The notes under the pieces are model-generated. The model ran no database searches and was not told where the DNA came from. It worked only from the letters and a program-made list of their open reading frames with translations. A stretch of DNA of 64,000 bases from Galeruca laticollis (lineage: Eukaryota; Arthropoda; Insecta; Coleoptera; Chrysomelidae), in NCBI GenBank assembly GCA_963921935.1, contig OY998179.1:56154222-56218221 (forward strand). Reading direction: 5' to 3'. Shown piece after piece: positions 1-11,312 of this stretch. Made by a program: the position numbers and the translations under genes. The number at the start of each line of letters is the position of its first letter. Position 1 is the first letter of the stretch.

Positions 1-2430
1 TGAGATTTCACACCGGTGTTTACAAAATTCGTCTGGAAAGGAAATTTATAATCGAAAATGGGTCGCGATAGTGAGGATGATTTGACATTGACATGCTGAT
101 CCAGATATGTAAACTAGCCATTGCTTTAGAAGGACATCGGTCACTATCCTGGTACATGCAGGAGGTGATATTACTCCTTCAAAGAGACACGATAATTGAT
201 AACTTTCTCCGCAGTTGAATTATAACGATTTTTATGCATAAAGTATTTTTATTTCCGAGTTGTCAAAATTTTGAAATTTTGAACATTATTTGTTCCAGGA
301 TGTAGGTAGATACATGTACAAGAAGAAAAAAATATATGGGTCATTCAAAGGGCTAAGAGCCAGACTTAAAAATATCAGAGAAAAAATTCTCTAAACCATG
401 CAACAATGACGGCAGCAAAGTTTATAATAAAAATTGTTATGTGAAATATTACAGTTTTGTTTATGATTTATGATGGTCGTAGAAAGAGTATAGTGTACAA
501 TTGGCATGAAATGACCCATTTCCAACTCGTAGGTATATGAAATTTTATATTACTCGCTAAGCTCGTACTACAAAATTTCATGTACCTATTTGTGGGAAAT
601 GTATAGTTATTTCGTGCTCATTGTACAATATACTATAACGTATTTGGTGAACAATTTTGGTTTAAATCCCGAACAAGAAGATTTATTCAAATATATGATC
701 AATATTTTTCATAAACTTTTTTACTATTTAAGGCATAAACAATGTCCCGTATATAAATTCGCATCTGGTAATTTTAAAAATTTTGCAAATATTTTCGTCT
801 GATTACCAATTTTGTTAATTCCGACTACTTTCTTCGAACATTTTCCTTTTTGGTAATTGACAAAAAATTATTCTAAATCTGGTGGTCAGAGCAGAATATA
901 TTTTTTGGAGACCTCGTAAAACATACAAGAAATTACAAAGGATCTGGGTTTGTTTATCAATTAAATTAATTTGAAATTCATTTTCTAAATCTTTACATGA
1001 TTTATCTTTAAAATTCTCAATTTTCCAAAAATGAACACTAACTAAAATTTTATGAAAATTACTACTGCATGAAGCATGAAGCGGGGATTGTACCAACTAA
1101 GTTCTCTTCTGTATACATTTAGAGACGTGCGTTAACAGACTGATCCATCACAAACTTATATAAAATGAACGCAATGTTACTTTTAATATTTATCATTGTT
1201 TTTTACATAGAATATGTTGTCCAAAGGATTGAGGGCTTGTTTTTATTCGATATTTCATTCATATGAGCAGTGATAACATGTTCTGATAATATTTTTAACC
1301 CCGTTTACCATATTTACTTTTTGATTTTTGGGGTAATGATGTGTGTTGTACATCTCTTTTGCGGCTAAACGAATATCTGATGGAGTAATATTTATTGATT
1401 TTTGATTCATCACTGGAATCACTCATTTTACGTATCAAAATAAAATAATTTTCTAGTCTATAAATTTTTCAAGAATATTCACACAACATTTGTAGAAAAA
1501 CCTTCCAATAAATCATTAATTCCACTTACCAGAAGAAACGGACGAATAATAGTATTAATTGCTGAATGGCCACCTATCACCCACTTCTGCCACATTTTAC
1601 TCTATTTTAAATCCGTTCCTCATCGAGATTTCCATTGAGTTAATTAAGGTTGGATTCGTTGAGGCTTTGGTCTTTTGTTTACACCAATTGTTTGAAAGGG
1701 CTAAATTCAACAGAGTTGTCTTCTGCTCAAATATAGTACGAATAATATAAATAGTAAGACTTTGTATTTTAATTTTTTATATGAAAAGATTACTTTTAGT
1801 AAATAAAAAAATATGATTGGTTCAACAAGCTTTTTCCTTAGTAATGAGTAACTGGGAAGGAGTTTGTTGAAAACAATGAGTGGAGGGTATGAAAATTTTG
1901 ATCTTGGAGAAAGCACGTAAAAGATTTTGTTCTGAAAATATATTTGAAATTGCTAAAATTGAACAATAAGAATTTAGAAACTGTATGTTAAGAAGTGCTA
2001 GTGAGTAAAAGTTGTAGACATTAGAAAGTAAAACAAACTGGAAAATGAAAATACCGGGAAGAACGAAAATTGAGTAGTGGGTATATTTGAATGGACTGGA
2101 GGTGTTAAGAGATCAGTGAACATTATGGGACAGTGCGTATAGACTTTTGTAAAACGAGGAATGGACTGCAGAAGGACTTTTTAGAAAAGTACAGCTGAGG
2201 TATTTATTATTAGAAATAGTTATTCATAGTATATAGACAATTGTAATTTTTTTTGTGAAACATAAACTATATATGAACCCACAATTTGAATTTAAGAGTT
2301 AAATTGAATAATATTATTCAATGTTTAACCAAAATAATATAAATATAATTGAAGAAAAATAACAATTTCCATGAGCTAGCCAATATATTGGATATAAACA
2401 AATTCATTTTTTTTAAATTATAAGAATTTC
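1..2430. other. AT-rich stretch without recognisable gene
   Basis: Only short, low-complexity open frames occur here on either strand (longest about 90 codons), and none reads like a known protein family. I see no clear terminal repeats, tRNA or tandem array. It is most simply old intergenic DNA or decayed repeats. Confidence 0.6.
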
Positions 2431-2435
2431 AATAT

Positions 2436-3290
2436 TTTAACCATTGTTTTTTGATAGACCAAGAAGTGACCTACCTTGTGAGTGACTTGATGTATATGAG
2501 TAGAACAAAGAAGAAGATATATTATAAAAAATATGAAAGCTTTCAGGTAAATACATTTATAAAATAAATCAAGCATATCCGATATTATTACTAGATTAAT
2601 ATTTTTATCTTCTAGTAATTTTCTTACAAGTGTTAGACATTCTTTTTGGAGGAATTTCAGTGAACCTATTGGCGTCATTAAATGAAATGAGTTTAGAGTT
2701 ATCTTGTAAATTGAATGTTTTTGATTTTTTGATTGGTACTATTGAATTTTTAGTTGAGTATTTAGATATATATCCGTAATTATTAAGTAAGTTGTTAAGT
2801 TTTTTTGCTAATATACTATTAGGAGTATCAACATAAGAAACTATATGTCCAATTGGCTTCAATATTTTATGTAACTTAACGGTTCCGTATAATTGAGGAT
2901 TTTTATTTATGATATATCATTTAGAAGATAGTTTGAATTCTTAACAATATCTCTTACATTATAAGAAAACTTTTTTGTTGGGACTGCTCTAAGAATTTGT
3001 ACATCGCTAGATTCTATAAAGTTATTTATTTTTAATTATAATTTTTCTATTATAAAAGTGGCATTTCCCTTGTCAGAATAAGTAATTTTCAGGTTATTAT
3101 TTTCTACTTCCTATTTGATTGAATTTAAAAGTGAAATATAATTTTTGGTTTCACGTTAAATTTGGCGGTTCAATATTTTTGATTGACTTAGCAGTTTGTA
3201 ATTTCTCATGAAAAAAATTATTTGAATTTGATTTTAAAGCTATTTCTGATTCTGTAGCTAATATTTACTTAATATTATTAATACGAAGTA
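2436..3290 (-). mobile_element. Penelope-like element fragment (pLTR piece plus reverse transcriptase)
   Basis: The left 100 bases resemble the PLE terminal segment found at 4440-4500 and 5280-5340 (shared tract around AGACCAAGAAGTGACCT). Reading leftward from 3290 on the minus strand, the translation has the PLE reverse-transcriptase landmarks: a SDKGNA-like segment near 3070, then PIVSYVxTPNSxLAKKLNN and a KLISFDxxNxFTxIPxK segment at 2605-2862. The same order occurs on the plus strand at 36.5-37.0 kb. The active-site half and the GIY-YIG endonuclease are absent, so the RT joins directly to the terminal segment: an internal deletion. Stops and frameshifts make it non-coding. Confidence 0.75.
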
Positions 3291-3465
3291 ACTCTAATAA
3301 AACCAAATGTGTTGGCCAACTGCAAAAGGATATAAGCCGAAGAACGATATATGTCCTATACCAAGAACAAATGATACCAACCTAGATTATATTAAAAAGC
3401 GATTAATTAGAAACGTAACAGAAATTGTTTGTAGCCAAACAACTTGGTAGGTATCTTTTTCTCAA

Positions 3466-3858
3466 ATGGGATTTACATATTGTACAATCAATGAGAGGCA
3501 AAGGATAATGGAGTTATATCGTTTACGAATATGCCGTCGTGATTACTTACAAGACATTAAAAAATATAAATGTGAAAATCGTTCAATTATCTACCTTGCC
3601 GTTACATGGTATAACATCCATGATACTCAAACGAAAAGTTTTGTGGATTCATCGGGAAAATGCAAAATGAAGGCTCCATCAAATAAAGAACAAAGTATAA
3701 CAATAATACATGCTATATCAGAAACAGGTTGGGTATCTAACGCTTTATTATGGTCAGCAAGGAATATTTAAGATTCAAGCTTAGATTATCACCAAAAAAC
3801 AATAGCAGAACCCTTCGAATATTTGTTTCCAAATTATTTATCAAAGTTGGTTAAGTGA
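3466..3858 (+). pseudogene. IS630/mariner-like (DDE_3) transposase fragment
   Basis: A 101-residue frame followed by further matching residues in another frame to about 3858. It resembles the central part of a multicopy insect DDE_3 transposase: RSIIYL followed by a tryptophan of the usual xDETW block, then KAPSNKEQSITIIHAISETGW (the family has a KAPxxKGxRxIIVHAGGExGF-type block), then DYHxxT near 3795. The acidic residue expected before TW is replaced (AVTW), so the catalytic centre is damaged. Neither end of the gene is present. It lies just upstream of a second, distinct transposase relic. Confidence 0.6.
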
Positions 3859-3861
3859 ATT

Positions 3862-4170
3862 TGGCTCGACACAAAAATTTTACTAAGCTTGAAATGCGAG
3901 ACATGATTTGTGTTTAGCTACTCGCAGATACCAACAAATGTATCCAGAGTTCAACCCAATCGGCAAACTATCAGCAATATTCTTTGTCAATTAGAAGTAA
4001 CTGGACAATTTAGGCGTATTAGTGGTATGGGACCGCCGAATATAATAACTGTGGATCAGAAGGATGATATTTTATTGCGAGTTGTTAATAGCCTGGAGCT
4101 AAGCACTCGGCATTTAGCAGCAATGACTGGAGTAAGCCAATCGTCAGTTTTGCGAATTTAAAACAAAGAA
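3862..4170 (+). pseudogene. HTH part of a mariner-like (DUF4817-type) transposase, split by a PLE
   Basis: The frame at 3910-4161, extended upstream with one stop at about 3918, matches the N-terminal helix-turn-helix region of the insect transposase family that starts with a DM..IYGE-type helix and continues NRRTxxNIxxxLxxTGxF and LSTRxLAxxxGVSxSSVxRI. The sequence shows RQTISNILCQLEVTGQF and LSTRHLAAMTGVSQSSVLRI. The catalytic half lies 1.4 kb away at 5590-6120; the intervening DNA is PLE sequence, so one transposase gene was cut by that insertion. Confidence 0.65.
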
Positions 4171-4336
4171 AATTTACGACCTCACTATTTTACATCGGTA
4201 CAAAATTGATTGCCTAGAGATTATCATTTAAGAATGAATTTTGCTTAGTGAGTGATAAATAAGAAAAATTATTGTTTTAAATGAAACTCACGGTTTCTAG
4301 TTAATTCCACAATATAATAAAAGTTATTGAAAATTC

Positions 4337-4392
4337 TAAAAAATTGACAATTGTTTCGATAAATCAATATCATCGTCAGAATGACAGAAGTT
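4337..4392 (-). ncRNA. Hammerhead ribozyme in PLE pLTR (copy 1)
   Basis: On the minus strand the core CTGACGA (4374-4380) is followed by helix II (GATA/TATC around a 6-nt loop), GAAA, and a very short helix III written GAAAC-AATT-GTC ending at 4347. That arrangement matches the CUGANGA / GAAA / UH consensus. Helix I is formed by the three bases on either side of the core and a second 4-bp block (TTCT with AGAA) across an internal loop. Hammerheads are established for Penelope-like elements, and the short helix III resembles schistosome satellite hammerheads. Predicted cleavage follows the C at 4347. Confidence 0.75.
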
Positions 4393-5381
4393 ACATTTTA
4401 TTTGATGCCTACCTGATGTTAAGTAGTTATTTTTGGCTAGACCAAGAAGTGACCTAGCGTGTGATTGACTTAATATATGTTTATAGAAAAAAGAAAATGT
4501 GATATTACAAATATTGAAGCTTAGATATTATTAGCCCTATGGTGATATCCTGGATATCATTTTTCCAATCAAGATCAGTATAACTGTGCAATGATATAGA
4601 AAACCAGGAAAACTATATCTGCTGATCTTTACAATTATCACTTAAGGAGACAGTTTAATAGTGGAGAACTCCCTAGATTTAACTGTTCATTGACAACTTC
4701 ATATTGTGGGTTTCTTAAATGTCTTCTAATTTCCAATTCTTTAAGGAAATCCAGTTCTTGTTCCTTTTCACAAATATGCAGCACTTCTAGTTTTGTGTTA
4801 GGTGTCAATGAATGATTTGTGTCAAGTAGATGTTTTGCGTAGTGGGATCTAGCTGGTTGTTTTAACCTGTATGCTTGTAAGTGTTCACTGTATCAGATTT
4901 CAAAATTCCTAAGGGTCTGACCCAAATTTACAGCATTACTATCTGGACATTTGAGTTTATATATACCTGACTTCTTTAATAGTGGTATTTTTGTTTTCAC
5001 ATTTAACAATTTTGTACTAACGTTACTTTCTGTTTTAAAAAGAAATTGTTGTATTTGTTGCTGAAGATAATATCAAGTTGTCAATGAACAGTTAAATCTA
5101 GGGAGTTCTCCACTATCAAACTGTCTTCTTAAGTGATAATTGTAAAGATCAGCAGATATAGTTTTCCCGGTTGTCTATATCATTGCACAGTTATACTGAT
5201 CTTAATTGGGAAAATGATATCCAGGATATCACCATAGGGCTAATAATATCTGAGCTTCAATATTTGTAATATCACATCTTCTTTTTTCTATAAACATATA
5301 TTAAGTCAATCACAAGTTAGGTCACTTCTTGGTCTAGCCAAAAATAACTACTAAACATCAGGTAGGCATCAAATAAAATGT

Positions 5382-5440
5382 AACTTCTGTCATTCTGACG
5401 ATGATATTGATTTATCGAAACAATTGTCAATTTTTTAGAA
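5382..5440 (+). ncRNA. Hammerhead ribozyme in PLE pLTR (copy 2)
   Basis: CTGACGA at 5395-5401, helix II GATA/TATC at 5403-5416, GAAA at 5417-5420, and the short helix III / cleavage triplet GTC at 5426-5428. Helix I pairs 5392-5394 with 5429-5431, then 5385-5388 (TTCT) with 5437-5440 (AGAA) across an internal loop. The core is intact. It is the inverted partner of the copy at 4337-4392. Confidence 0.8.
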
Positions 5441-5589
5441 TTTCAAATAACTTTTATTATATTGTGGAATTAACTAGAAACCGTGAGTTTCATTTAAAAC
5501 ACTAATATGAGCAGATTCCACGAAGTATGGGTCAAGACAGTTAATTTCCTAAAAATAAATTAAGATCGTTATTATATTAATAAAACTCT

Positions 5590-6125
5590 TTTCATTGACG
5601 AGGCCACATTTACACGTATAGAAGTTTTAATCTGGAAAAACAGTCACAATTGGTATACCGCAAATCTCCAATTATTCCGAATCACATTTTCAGCACGAAT
5701 TTAAGGTAAATGTATGGAGCGGTATCATTGGAGATAGTTTGTTGGATCCACATGAATTACCAGCAAATTTGAATGGTAAGTTATATTTACAATTTTTACA
5801 AACAACTCTTTTCGGTTATCTTGAGGAATTTCCACTTAATCGAAGAAGATTCATGTGGTTTATGCAGGATGGAGCACCACCTCATTATTGGATAACAGTG
5901 AGCATGACGAATTTTCTCATCGTTGGATTGGCAGAGGTAGTGAATTTCCGTGGACACCTAGAACTCCCTAAGGAAATCCCCTAGATTTCAATTTTTGGGG
6001 CCATATGAAGTCATTAGCATATGGACAAGAAGTAAACATTCGTCAGGAACTATGTCAGAAAATAGTAAATTCGGCTAATTTTATTGCCAATCAGCCCAAC
6101 ATATTTTTTAAAGTAAGATGATCAT
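5590..6125 (+). pseudogene. Catalytic half of the mariner-like transposase
   Basis: The continuation of the relic at 3862-4170. Visible family landmarks are LFIDEATFTR (first catalytic Asp, about 5588-5617), a VNVWSGIIGD block near 5707, LxxNLNGKLYLQFLQ, then RRRFMWFMQDGAPPH at about 5845-5885 (second catalytic Asp). A NFWGHMKSLAYG-like block follows after a frameshift at about 5990. Stops at about 5702 and 5981 and at least two frame changes make it inactive. Confidence 0.8.
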
Positions 6126-6948
6126 TTAACCAAAGAATTAATATGCTTATTGAGGTAAACGGGGTTCACAAAGAACATTTTTTATAACAGGATTTTACTG
6201 TTTTCTTCTGTTATTTTTGAGTTAATAAAATTGTTGGTACTTTTATTTAGATTACATTTTCATAACCACAATTTGTTTTTAATCCATCCTTTCATTTAAT
6301 AGTTGTGTTCTTTATTGTTATTACGGATTAAAGTTACATTTGCGTATTAAATGCGATCGACTGGCTCAAATATCGAGATAGCTATTCCACATCAAAATTT
6401 AAAAAAAAATGTGCATCTCCATGTATAAAATATCTCGAGAAGTATTGACTCTATCGTTATGAGGCAAGTGTACGTTATTTGCTTAAAAAAAGAAGAGAAT
6501 ACAAATGATGTGCTAAAATTGTTATTCCGCCAATAGCGTAGAATTTGCAAACGATTAATCAGTCACGTGACCCTGTCGTACGCCTCTAGTAGTAGACAGA
6601 AACGTTTGGTAAACATAATTTAGTAGGGTGTACAGTATCTATACTTTATGCCAAATATGAAATGGTGACCTGAAACAGTTTTAGAGTACTGTTCACAAAT
6701 CGCTTTCAAATTTTAAACATAACACTCTGTAACTCAGTAAGCAGCTACATATTATATATGTGTTTTGGGTTGTGTCGTCATAATTTCAAGTCAGATTTAT
6801 ACTGTTAAATTTTTTCAAATTAGTAATGGATCACCTTGTATATGATGTATCTATATCCTTGGATTGGTGATACGTATCTGACTATTGGTATACCATAATA
6901 ATTTGTATAAAAATTTGTTGAATGCTCAGATATACAGAATTAATTTAA
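6126..6948. other. No recognisable gene between transposase relic and piggyBac element
   Basis: Open frames are short and unlike any family I know. The stretch ends at the TTAA (6945-6948) that borders the piggyBac element. Confidence 0.55.
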
Positions 6949-7285
6949 CCCTCCAGTAGTAAAGCTTGGTGAAATCACATGATTGGTGGCGCGGAGTCTA
7001 GGCGTATTTCGTCGATTTTCATATTTTTTTTCATACTGGATGAATATGATTTCATAATGAAAACTTATAGATACTTGACAGTTAAAAAGTTCATTGGAAA
7101 AATAAAAGACACTGAAGTTTAAAAATTTGTATTGAACAAAACAGACATTAAAATAAAAGTTTTCATTCTAAAAGTACTGCAAAACTTATATGAAATAATT
7201 TTATATGCCTGTCCTAGTTAGACAAGGTTCACATGAAAACTTTGCGTGTTGCAAACAAATGAATTCACAGTAAACTCTTGATCCA

Positions 7286-7491
7286 TTTTTTGAGTTGGAG
7301 TACCGGAAACCTCTTATCTCTTTTCACGAACAGCCAGAGGTACGTTTGTTTCGAAGGAACGGCGCCGAAGATGGTCTTCTGTTATCTGTATCGCCAGTTC
7401 TTTCCGAAATTGCCTACGTATTATGTTGGTTATATCTGGATTGTTGACAGCATATATTATTTCACAATTTATGCCAGCAACATTCATGATA
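7286..7491 (-). pseudogene. piggyBac transposase, C-terminal piece
   Basis: Minus-strand translation from 7491 leftward continues the transposase beyond the hAT insertion: a NVAGINCEIIYA block, then FRKELAIQI and HLRRRS, ending in a stop near 7286. The same NxxGIxxxIIY block occurs in the second piggyBac relic near 21380. It connects to the central piece across the duplicated GTATAGAA. Confidence 0.75.
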
Positions 7492-7499
7492 GTATAGAA

Positions 7500-9846
7500 C
7501 AGTGGTCTCCAACCTGTCGATCGCGATCTAACAGTAGCTCGCGGAGGCCATTCTGGTAGCTCTCACAACGATATTAATTTAAAAAATATAAACTGCAAAA
7601 ATCAGAGGAGCTTCCGAAAATTCCACAAAAAGATCTAATTGTCATAATATCAAACATAAACAGCGGCTACGTTGCGGTGAGCGATCTGCCGCTGACGCCA
7701 TCAAGCTAGAATCGTCTAGAACCGACCAGCCGGACTAGCGCGTTAGTGTTCGAGAACGATCAGGATTGCTTTGAACGGGATAAATACGCACGGCGCGGCG
7801 ACATTGCGCTTAGTTTAAAACTGAACGCGTAACCAACGTCCAGCGGTTGGGTTAGTAGAGAACAAGAAAAAATAATATTATGGCAAGCAGTTGTGAGAAG
7901 ACATACCACTTTCATTCGGAATGGGAAGAACAATACTTTTTTACAGAAGTTAAAGATAAAAATTTGTGTTTGTTATGCAATACTTCGGTCTCCGTTACTA
8001 AAAAAGGAAATATTGAGAGACATCATAAAACTGTACATTCTAATTTTGAAAAAGCATTCCCACTACATTCTGCCGCCAGAAAGGAGAAACTGAAACAGTT
8101 GAAAAAGCAGTTAATTGGACAACAATCAATATTTTTAAGAACAGTCGACAAAAAATAGGGCTGCAACTGAAGCATCGTACCGTGTGTCCCAGATAATTGC
8201 ACAAAAAAGGAAACATTATGAAGATGTGGAAATGATAAAACAGGCGTTTCAAGAAGCTGCTGATTCGTTATTTGCCAACTTTAGAGATAAAGACGAGATA
8301 GTTTCAGCTATAAAATCTATGCAACTTTCTGCTAATACAGTGATGAGACGTGTAGAAGTAATGAGCAATGATATTTTTTTACAGTTAAGAACTGACTTAG
8401 ATAACTGTGTTTATTTTTCACTTTAACTGGATGAATCAACAGATGTCGTTGACACTGCCCAGATGGCCGTGTTCGTTACCACTGCATTATCAATCAGCAA
8501 GCATTATGTGGAAATTTCCTGAAACTAAACAACCTTATGAAACTGGTGGTGAAAATTGTGAACAAGATTAGAGTTCAAACGTTACAAAGAAGATTATTCA
8601 AAACCTTGGTCGATGAAGTTGACTGTCAATACGGGGACCTACTCCTTCACTCTGAAGTCCGATGGTTAAGTAGAGGACGGGTGCTGAAACGTTCTAATGA
8701 TGTCCTATCTGGCATAGTTCAATTTTTTAAACAACGCGATGAACCGACTCCGGAACTAGAAAATTCAATCTGGCTTAGAGATTTTGGTTTTCTCGTGGAC
8801 ATTACAGAGTAATTAAACGAACTCAATTTGCAGCTTCAGGGGAGAGACAAATAACTAGCGGAAATGATTTCTGATATAAAAGCATTTATCAAAAAGCTGG
8901 ATTTTTGGGAACAAAACCTAATTAACAGCGATTCCAAGCATTTTCATATTCTCTCAGGAAAAATATCTCAAAATCCATTAGAACACTATGACAGAAAATA
9001 TCATGTAGAAATAGTTTCTACCCTAAAGAATAACTTCAAAAATCGTTTCAAGGATTTCAACGAAATGGCTTTAGTAGCGCAGTTTGTTGTTTCACCCTTT
9101 ATATGGAAATTGATATCAAACAGTTTGCAACTTTTGTTATGCAGAACTTTGGCGAAGACATCGCTGCAACAGAAATGGAAGTAATTGAGTTTCAAAATGA
9201 TTTAGCCTTAATATCAAGTACCAAATGTATCTGGCCTATTGTAAGTAAAGACAAATATTCAGTTCTATGCCGTGTTGCCTTAAAAGTGGAAGCATTATTC
9301 AGTTCAACCTATTTGTGTGAATCTCCTTTTTCCAATATGAAGTTTTTCGAGAACAAATATCGCAATCGACTCACAGATGGACATTTGGATAATTGTATTC
9401 GAATGACTGTATCAAATTATACTGCAAACTTAAAAAAAATTATCGATGAGTCGGAGTGTCAGCCTTCTCATTGAACGTGCTTTTTTTATTTTTCAATGTT
9501 TATGTTCATGATAGTGCGTTACTTTTTTGTTGTTATTATTAACTATTTTTAAATCTTACGTGACATGCCGTTGTGGCTGGATAAAAGTTTGTGTTTATTT
9601 TCCAAACACCTGCGTTTGGTAGGTGGAAATGTAGCTATGGTCAAGTGCGTACTAGTAATATTAGTTATTAGTTTTTTATTAGTACCTATGTATTACCAAT
9701 TAAATGGTAAAATAAATACATATAATGATACATTAACTGTGTATTATTTCATTTACGTTGCGTTACGTGGCTTCCGTGTGGGTAGCTCGCTGTTTATTCC
9801 AAAATTAACAAAGTAGCTCAACACATTGAGAGGTTGACGACCACTG
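7500..9846 (+). mobile_element. Complete hAT transposon inserted in piggyBac
   Basis: The element starts CAGTGGTCTCCAACC at 7500 and ends GGTTGACGACCACTG at 9846, giving short inverted ends CAGTGGTC/GACCACTG-like. It is flanked by an exact 8-bp duplication GTATAGAA at 7492-7499 and 9847-9854, the size expected for hAT. Subterminal GTAGCTCGC motifs occur near both ends (7535 and 9783). It encodes one decayed transposase on the plus strand and is younger than the piggyBac gene it interrupts. Confidence 0.95.
7880..9474 (+). pseudogene. hAT transposase (GTF2IRD2/ZBED5-like) pseudogene
   Basis: From the start at 7880 the first 92 codons contain a BED-type zinc finger (CLLC then H about 18 residues on, followed by HxxxH). 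A frameshift at about 8150, in a run of A, moves to the frame read from 8184, which continues with RKHYEDVEMIKQAFQEAAD. An in-frame stop at 8424 precedes LDESTDV (first catalytic Asp region). Roughly 150 codons are then missing. The frame at 8537-8812 resumes with SEVRWLSRGRVL, and 8864-9184 and 9103-9474 hold the rest, ending in the hAT dimerisation block (YLCESPFSNMKFFENKYRNR). Similar proteins are annotated in genomes as GTF2I-repeat or ZBED-like. Confidence 0.85.
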
Positions 9847-9854
9847 GTATAGAA

Positions 9855-10740
9855 TATGACCATAGGCCATCGTCTAGGATTCCTCGCCAAATTATATGCC
9901 GCACACAATTTATCTACATTATCTACACCACCTTTTGTAGCGTTGAACCATGTAATAATTGTAGGCTCCCATTTTTCTCCAGTGTTTTTATCCATTTCGT
10001 CTGTGAAATGCGTAAGGGGAACCAACAAAACATTTTTGTATTTTTTTGGAATATAGGAAACCAGAGGCATATTCTTCTGAAAGGCGAACATAGATGAATA
10101 CACAGGTCGCTGTTTTGTCTGTATAAGTTCTGGTGGTAATTCTGCTCTATTTTTTTTCAACGATCCTAACACAGTGAGCCAATGTTCAGAAAGTAGACTT
10201 GCGACTAGTAGAATGCTCGTAAACCAGTTGTCACACGTGACGTTCCTTCCAGTACCAGGTATTGGAAGTATCATTCTTTCGACAATGCTTTTCGTGTCGT
10301 TTGGTAAAGAGTACGGACCTACTGGCTGTGTACTTACGTATACTTCCAAATTTTGAGTATAATTCATTTTAGAATCAACTAAAGCAAATATCTTGATACC
10401 ATATTTGTTTGGTTTATTAGGTATGTATTGCTTGAAGCTACAACGGCCTCTGAATGCTTTAAGTTTCCCATCCATGGTACAATACATTCATATAGTATAA
10501 CAAGACTTACAATTTTCAACAAACGCATAAAAAATCTCACGAATTGGAGCAAGTTTGTCGATTTCTTTTCTCTTGGTCTTGTTTCGATATTGTCACACCA
10601 CAAACATCTGAGTAAAAATCTAAATCGACTTTGGGAAATAGTCAGCCAAAATCTTTCATCTCCTACACCATTTCTGTCCCACATCTCACTTGTATTGTCG
10701 ACTATTTTTCATGTATCCAGCTAAATATAATAAACCTAAG
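9855..10740 (-). pseudogene. piggyBac transposase, central catalytic piece
   Basis: From 10735 leftward the translation reads LLGLLYLAG, then RFxFLLRCLWCDNIETR (10379-10684 frame), shifts frame near 10490, and continues with CTMDGKLKAFRGRCSF, GTGRNVTCDNWFTS and KGGVDNVDKLCAAYNLAR. These carry the three catalytic aspartates of piggyBac transposases in order. The reading frame then runs into hAT sequence at 9854. The frameshift just before the first Asp, plus two insertions, makes the gene inactive. Confidence 0.9.
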
Positions 10741-11312
10741 AGGGTTAAGAGCCATGTGGTGGTTACTCAGTAAGTGCCCCTCGTATACGTTACATTTACC
10801 ATGAAGTCATTATATCTTTGAGGAAAACACTTACCTAGTAGCCGTTCTTCGAGGATTGAATGAACAACATCATTTATAAAATCACTGGGTTTAGTATATT
10901 TAAAATAACCACAGATTATAATATCATAGACCTTTCAACTTATTCAAAATAATAATAATGGATGAATCATTGGTTAATTACACCTTGTTTTTATAGAACA
11001 CATTGAAGTAATTCACCGCGTAGGTGAACGCATTGTTTACGTTTTATAGAAACGTGATTTCTGGGTGCTTGCCTGACCTTAATCAGATCGATAGCCGCAG
11101 TTAACATTGAAAAATATAATATACACAATTTAATATGAATGTCTTTTTTTCCCAATACTGTCTTTTTCGGGATCATCACATCATCCCCTCTTGGAAGAGA
11201 AAAATTATCGTCTTAATTTTTCGATACTACCTATAATTATAACGGTTCTCATTGATTGTTTTTTTTTGTTTACTAAACACTACTTGTTTGTTTAAAAACA
11301 CACTTCGTTTGA

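Larger units (their letters stand above)
4275..5500. repeat. ~424-bp inverted repeat (PLE pLTR arms)
   Basis: Arm 1 is 4275-4698 and arm 2 is 5076-5500. They are near-identical reverse complements over their full length, with few substitutions and small indels. The spacer (4699-5075) contains the endonuclease remnant. Arm 2 continues outward past the end of arm 1 to about 5555. Confidence 0.85.
4275..5555 (-). mobile_element. Penelope-like element 3' end with inverted pLTR
   Basis: The minus strand from about 5070 to 4700 carries remnants of a PLE GIY-YIG endonuclease region (a YKLKCPDxNAVxLGQTLRNFE-like segment around 4900-4960 and HYAKHLLDTNHSL near 4815-4850), followed by the terminal segment (pLTR) to 4275. 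A second pLTR lies in the opposite direction at 5076-5555. Inverted terminal segments at the 5' end are known for PLE insertions. The element interrupts the mariner-like transposase. Both pLTRs carry a hammerhead motif. Confidence 0.75.

Noticed and set aside
9565..9816. 83-residue frame with a hydrophobic segment at the hAT right end
   Set aside because: Lies in the 3' non-coding end of the hAT element and continues into its terminal region; no family match.
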